Origin: Paenibacillus sp. DMB20
GTDB lineage: Bacteria > Bacillota > Bacilli > Paenibacillales > Paenibacillaceae
Assembly: GCF_000987955.1 (NCBI RefSeq)
Contig: NZ_LAZU01000053.1
Location: 186,001-250,000 of the forward strand
DNA length: 64,000 nt
Direction: 5' to 3'
Both the position numbers and the translations under genes were made by a program. Shown here in pieces: positions 60,540 to 64,000 of the stretch (the first letter of the stretch is position 1; each line of letters opens with the position of its first letter). The notes below the pieces were generated by a model. The model ran no database searches. It had not been told where the DNA came from and was given only the letters and a program-made list of their open reading frames with translations.

Positions 60540-63500
60540 ATGAGGAAATGGCAAAAATCAGTGTATTACCTTTTAGTAGCGGTTTTGCTTATGAATCTGC
60601 TGATTCCGGTTTCAGCCGCTGGGGCGGATGGCACCGTAACGCAAAACCCTGCTCCTGCGGAAACCACGGTTACCGATAGCGTTTACGGAGGACCGGGACC
60701 GAAGACGGTTACGAACAGCGTTTACGGAGAAAATCAAATTAAAACGAACATCATTACAAACGTGGTGTTGAAAGACAAGGACGGCAATAACATCGAAGAC
60801 ATCCGGCCGGACCAAGGCTCCCGCGTACAGGTGAATTACGAATGGAAGCTGCCGGCCGGCCACGGATACAAGTCGGGCGCGGCTTTTGTATTCAGCTTGC
60901 CCGACAAGTTTAAAGTCGATCGCATGCTGACCGGAGATTTGACCATCAACGACGGCGGTACGATCGGCGCCTATGAAGTGACGCCGGAAGGCCAAGTCAC
61001 GTTCACCTTCAACGAAGGGATCGAAGACGAAGAAATCGCCGGTTATTTTTATGTGTGGAGAGAATTTGAAGAAAGCAAGTTTAACGGCGGCACGAAACAA
61101 GAAATCATTTTCCATGTTGGAGACGATCAAATCATCATCCCGATCCATTTTAAAAGCGACAACAGCAGCGAGATGGATAAAAAGGGGTTAGCGGATAAAG
61201 GGATGAATCCCGGCGAGATCACTTGGACGGTGGACTTCAATAAAGGCGAGAAAGCGATCAAAAAACGCCGTATTCAAGGATACGCTGCCTGCTGGTCTCA
61301 CGGTGGACATGAGCTCGATTGAAGTAAGGGAATTGGCCGTTCAGCTGGACGGCAGCGTGATTCCGGGTTCCCTGGCCACCGGTTACACCCCTAAACCTCT
61401 GAACGACGGATTCGAGATCGGGCTTGGCGATATCGATGGTGCGTATCAAGTGAAGTACACGACCCGCATTACGGGCACCCAGGATGCGACTTATACCAAT
61501 AAAGCGGTCGTTACCGGCGACAACTTGGACACTCCCCTGGAGAAATCGGCCAATGTTGAAGTGAGATACAGCAAACCGCTTGATAAAAAAGCCCTCCATT
61601 ACGATGCACCGACGCAAACGATAACATGGTCCATTCAGTACAATTACAACGAACGGAAGATCGCCCAGAGCGATGCCTGGCTGAAAGATGCTTTTGATAA
61701 AAAACAGCTGGAGTTCGTTGACGGATCTTTTGAGATCTACGAAATGGCCATCAAAGATAACGGCAGTGCCGTACGGAAAACGGGCAAACCATTAATTCCG
61801 GGAACCGACTACATATTGGATACGAAAGCCGAATATGGTTTCCATTTGAGCTTTAAAAATGAAGTAACCTCCGCGTATGAGATCATATATAAAACCAAAG
61901 CTTCAGGGCGGATATACGATGAGAGCGTTGCTATCAACAACAAGGTCGAAATGTATGACGGTCATTCCAAAGAAACGGGGCGGAACATCGGTCAGGTCAT
62001 CTTTGACAAGTCTGCCGGGAACGTTGACTATGCGAACAAAACGATCGAGTGGACCCTTAGCTTGAATAAGGATCAACAGGAAATGAAAAATGTCGTGATT
62101 CGGGACGATATTAAAGGGCAAGGCATGACGTTCCTGCCGGACACCTTGCATATCAGCGGTTTAGAGCTTAATAAAGACTACACCGTGAAGCCGGATCCAT
62201 CATACAAGGAAGCTTTTGTGATCGAGTTCAAAAACCCGGTCAAGAAGCATCACTACATTACCTATAAAACAAAATTCAATTTTGCGGAAATCCAGAATAA
62301 AGAATACAGAAACAGGGCGGTACTGACCTGGGAGGATGAAAAAGGACCTCACGAAATCGAAAAATCGGCCATTGTCAGACCGGACAACTATACAACAGGG
62401 AACGGCAACAAGACGGGCGAATATAACGCGGTCACCAAGGAAATCACATGGACCATCGATGTAAACTATAATCTTCATCAGATCGGCAGCGCGGTTATCC
62501 GCGACTTTTATACAGGGGGGCAAACCTTTGTAGAAGACTCTTTGACCGTTCATCACCTGACCCTCACGGGAGGCAGAGACGGCGTTGAGTTGGGAGCCGA
62601 AGTTCCGAAGACCGGATACACGTTCCAGAAGCAAACCGAGAACGGTCTGGACGGTTTGGAGATTAAACTGGGCGCGATTGACAGCGCATATCGGATCACC
62701 TATAAAACCAGTCTTCAAGGTCCGGTTGCAGCCGAATACAAAAACCATGCCGCAATGTGGGACGAAAGCAATCCCGACCAAAAGATTTTTGAAAAATCGG
62801 CCGTCGTTAAACCCAAGTTCGGCGGCGAGTTCTTGAACAAAACCGGCAAACAAGGGACGGGCGCCGACCAGGATTTTGCTTTCTGGCAGCTAAGCATTAA
62901 CCGGAGCCAATCGCATTTGGAACCGGGGGCTGAAGTAACCGATACGCTGTCCGGAAACCAAATCCTCGTCAAGGATTCCTTTAAACTGTATGCAACCATC
63001 GTTGACCCATCCGGCAGCCTTAGAAAAGGCGGGCTTGCGGATCCTGCAAGCTACAAGCTGGATATCGGCGAGACTCATTTTAAACTTACGTTTGTAAACG
63101 CTCTGGATACAGCTTACATTCTGGAATATCAATCCTTTATCAATGCCGAGGACGGCGAAAACATCGACAACAACGCCAAGTTCTCCGGGAAATCCATCGA
63201 AACGGTGGAAGACAGTGATCAAGAAGTGGTCATCGTACGGTTCTCGGGTGCCGGAGGCGGCGCGAATTCGCCGGGTAAAGGAGACTTGAAAATCGTAAAA
63301 GTGGACGCCGGTTCGAAAAAACCGCTGGCAGGGGCCAAATTCGGATTGTATGATGCCTCCGGAGCCAACCTGCTGAAAGAACTGGTCACGGATGAGCAAG
63401 GACGCGCAGTGTTCGAGGGTGTCAAATACAAGAACTACATCCTGAAGGAACTGTCGGCTCCATCCGGCTATGTCATCGACCAGGCTTACTTGAAGGGCAA

Positions 63501-64000
63501 ACTCATCAAGTTTGCGGCGTCTTCCAAGGAGTTTACGGTTGAAAACGAAAAAGGAACATGGAACCTGGAGCTGACGAAGATCGACCGGGATCAGCCATCC
63601 AAAGGTTTGGAAGGTGCCGTATTCAAACTTCAATATGATAACGGATCAGGCTTTGCCGACGTTATCGGCTACGAAAACCTGACAACGGATGCGAGCGGAA
63701 AGATTCTTCTTTCGAAGCTTCAGCCGGGCAAATACCAACTGGTGGAAATCAAAGCGCCGAAAGGCTATAAACTGAACTCCACTCCGATTCCGTTTACCAT
63801 CGAGCCTAATCAGACAACGGTTAAAACCATTTCGGCACCGAACGAAAGCTACGTTGGCTCTGTCGAGCTCGTGAAGGTGGATAAGGATTCCGGCGCTTCG
63901 CTGGCGGGAGCCCAATTCGAGCTGCGTGACGGAGACGGATACGTCTTGCTCACCGGCTTGACCACGGATAAAGAGGGCAAACTGTTTGTGGATCAGTTAA
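60540..64000 (+). pseudogene. Large repeat surface adhesin (Collagen-binding and SpaA domains), frameshifted and open at the right edge
   Basis: Surface protein of more than 1150 residues. A signal peptide (about 1-27, ending VSAAG) is followed by collagen-binding-type modules repeating about every 400-435 bases; their strands ITWTVDF, ITWSIQY, IEWTLSL, ITWTIDV and FWQLSI begin near 61218, 61621, 62044, 62443 and 62881. From about 63280 come three SpaA/Cna_B-like domains starting LKIVKVDAGSKKPLAGAKF, LELTKIDRD and VELVKVDKDSG, with KAPKGY-type ends that form isopeptide bonds. Near 61260, an extra A in an AAAAAA run breaks the frame; with one A fewer, KAIKNAVFKDTLPAGL continues smoothly. ATG 60540 follows GAGGTGAAA. 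The LPxTx anchor would lie beyond the window. Confidence 0.85.

Noticed and set aside
1..64000. tRNA genes, rRNA genes, CRISPR arrays, insertion sequences or prophage
   Set aside because: No tRNA-like stems with CCA ends, no spaced identical repeats, no transposase or integrase motifs and no phage structural genes were seen by eye on either strand.

Overview
The window looks like a chromosomal segment of a spore-forming, low-to-mid GC Firmicute, most probably Paenibacillus or a close relative. The reasons are a Bacillales-type core block (tsaE-tsaB-rimI-tsaD, an ABC-F gene, 5-formyl-THF cyclo-ligase, moaC, mogA/moaB, tatA, tatC, groES-groEL), an H-type small acid-soluble spore protein, a CIRCE operator before groES, Lpl-type sugar ABC permeases, and strong AGGAGG-type ribosome binding sites with many TTG and GTG starts.

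Layout. 1-7502: the end of an exopolysaccharide locus, with a polymerase tail, four glycosyltransferase-type genes, a SAM methyltransferase and two beta-helix proteins. 7524-15301: threonine dehydrogenase, a zinc-ribbon protein, a two-gene ABC exporter, a bactofilin plus M23 peptidase pair on the minus strand, cardiolipin synthase and a YitT membrane protein. 15519-20044: a radical SAM protein, a minus-strand NHEJ operon (Ku, ligase, LigD-type polymerase), then a small acidic protein and sspH behind a sigma-G-like promoter. 20368-23228: t6A synthesis genes. 23503-30920: a complete yhf operon (all eight members known from E. coli), which separates tsaD from the ABC-F gene. 30921-31338: a cluster of DnaA-box-like sites around a bidirectional terminator. 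31339-38787: ABC-F, folate, molybdopterin, Tat and GroE genes. 38932-42455: an AT-rich accessory patch with a possible toxin remnant and partner, a DUF4064-like membrane protein, a hydrolase with its TetR repressor, and a tiny membrane protein. 42588-43469: YwqG family. 43679-51140: cobalamin salvage and nucleotide-loop assembly with an adenosylcobalamin riboswitch. 51259-57939: a DUF1697 protein and a sugar-uptake operon with ROK regulator and TIM-barrel isomerase. 58079-64000: a surface-adhesin locus with a small Cys/Trp protein, a response regulator with a BTAD (SARP-like) output, a class D sortase and a large repeat adhesin that runs off the window.

The most interesting items are the intact eight-gene yhf set (a pathway whose substrate I do not know), the orphan SARP-like response regulator with matching 11-bp-period ATTCAA repeats before two neighbouring genes, the DnaA-box cluster, and a dispersed intergenic repeat present twice. 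Eight genes carry a single-base frameshift and one carries an in-frame stop. Several are conserved housekeeping genes, and most of the lesions are missing bases, so sequencing error is a serious alternative to real gene decay.

I saw no tRNA, rRNA, CRISPR array, insertion sequence or phage module.
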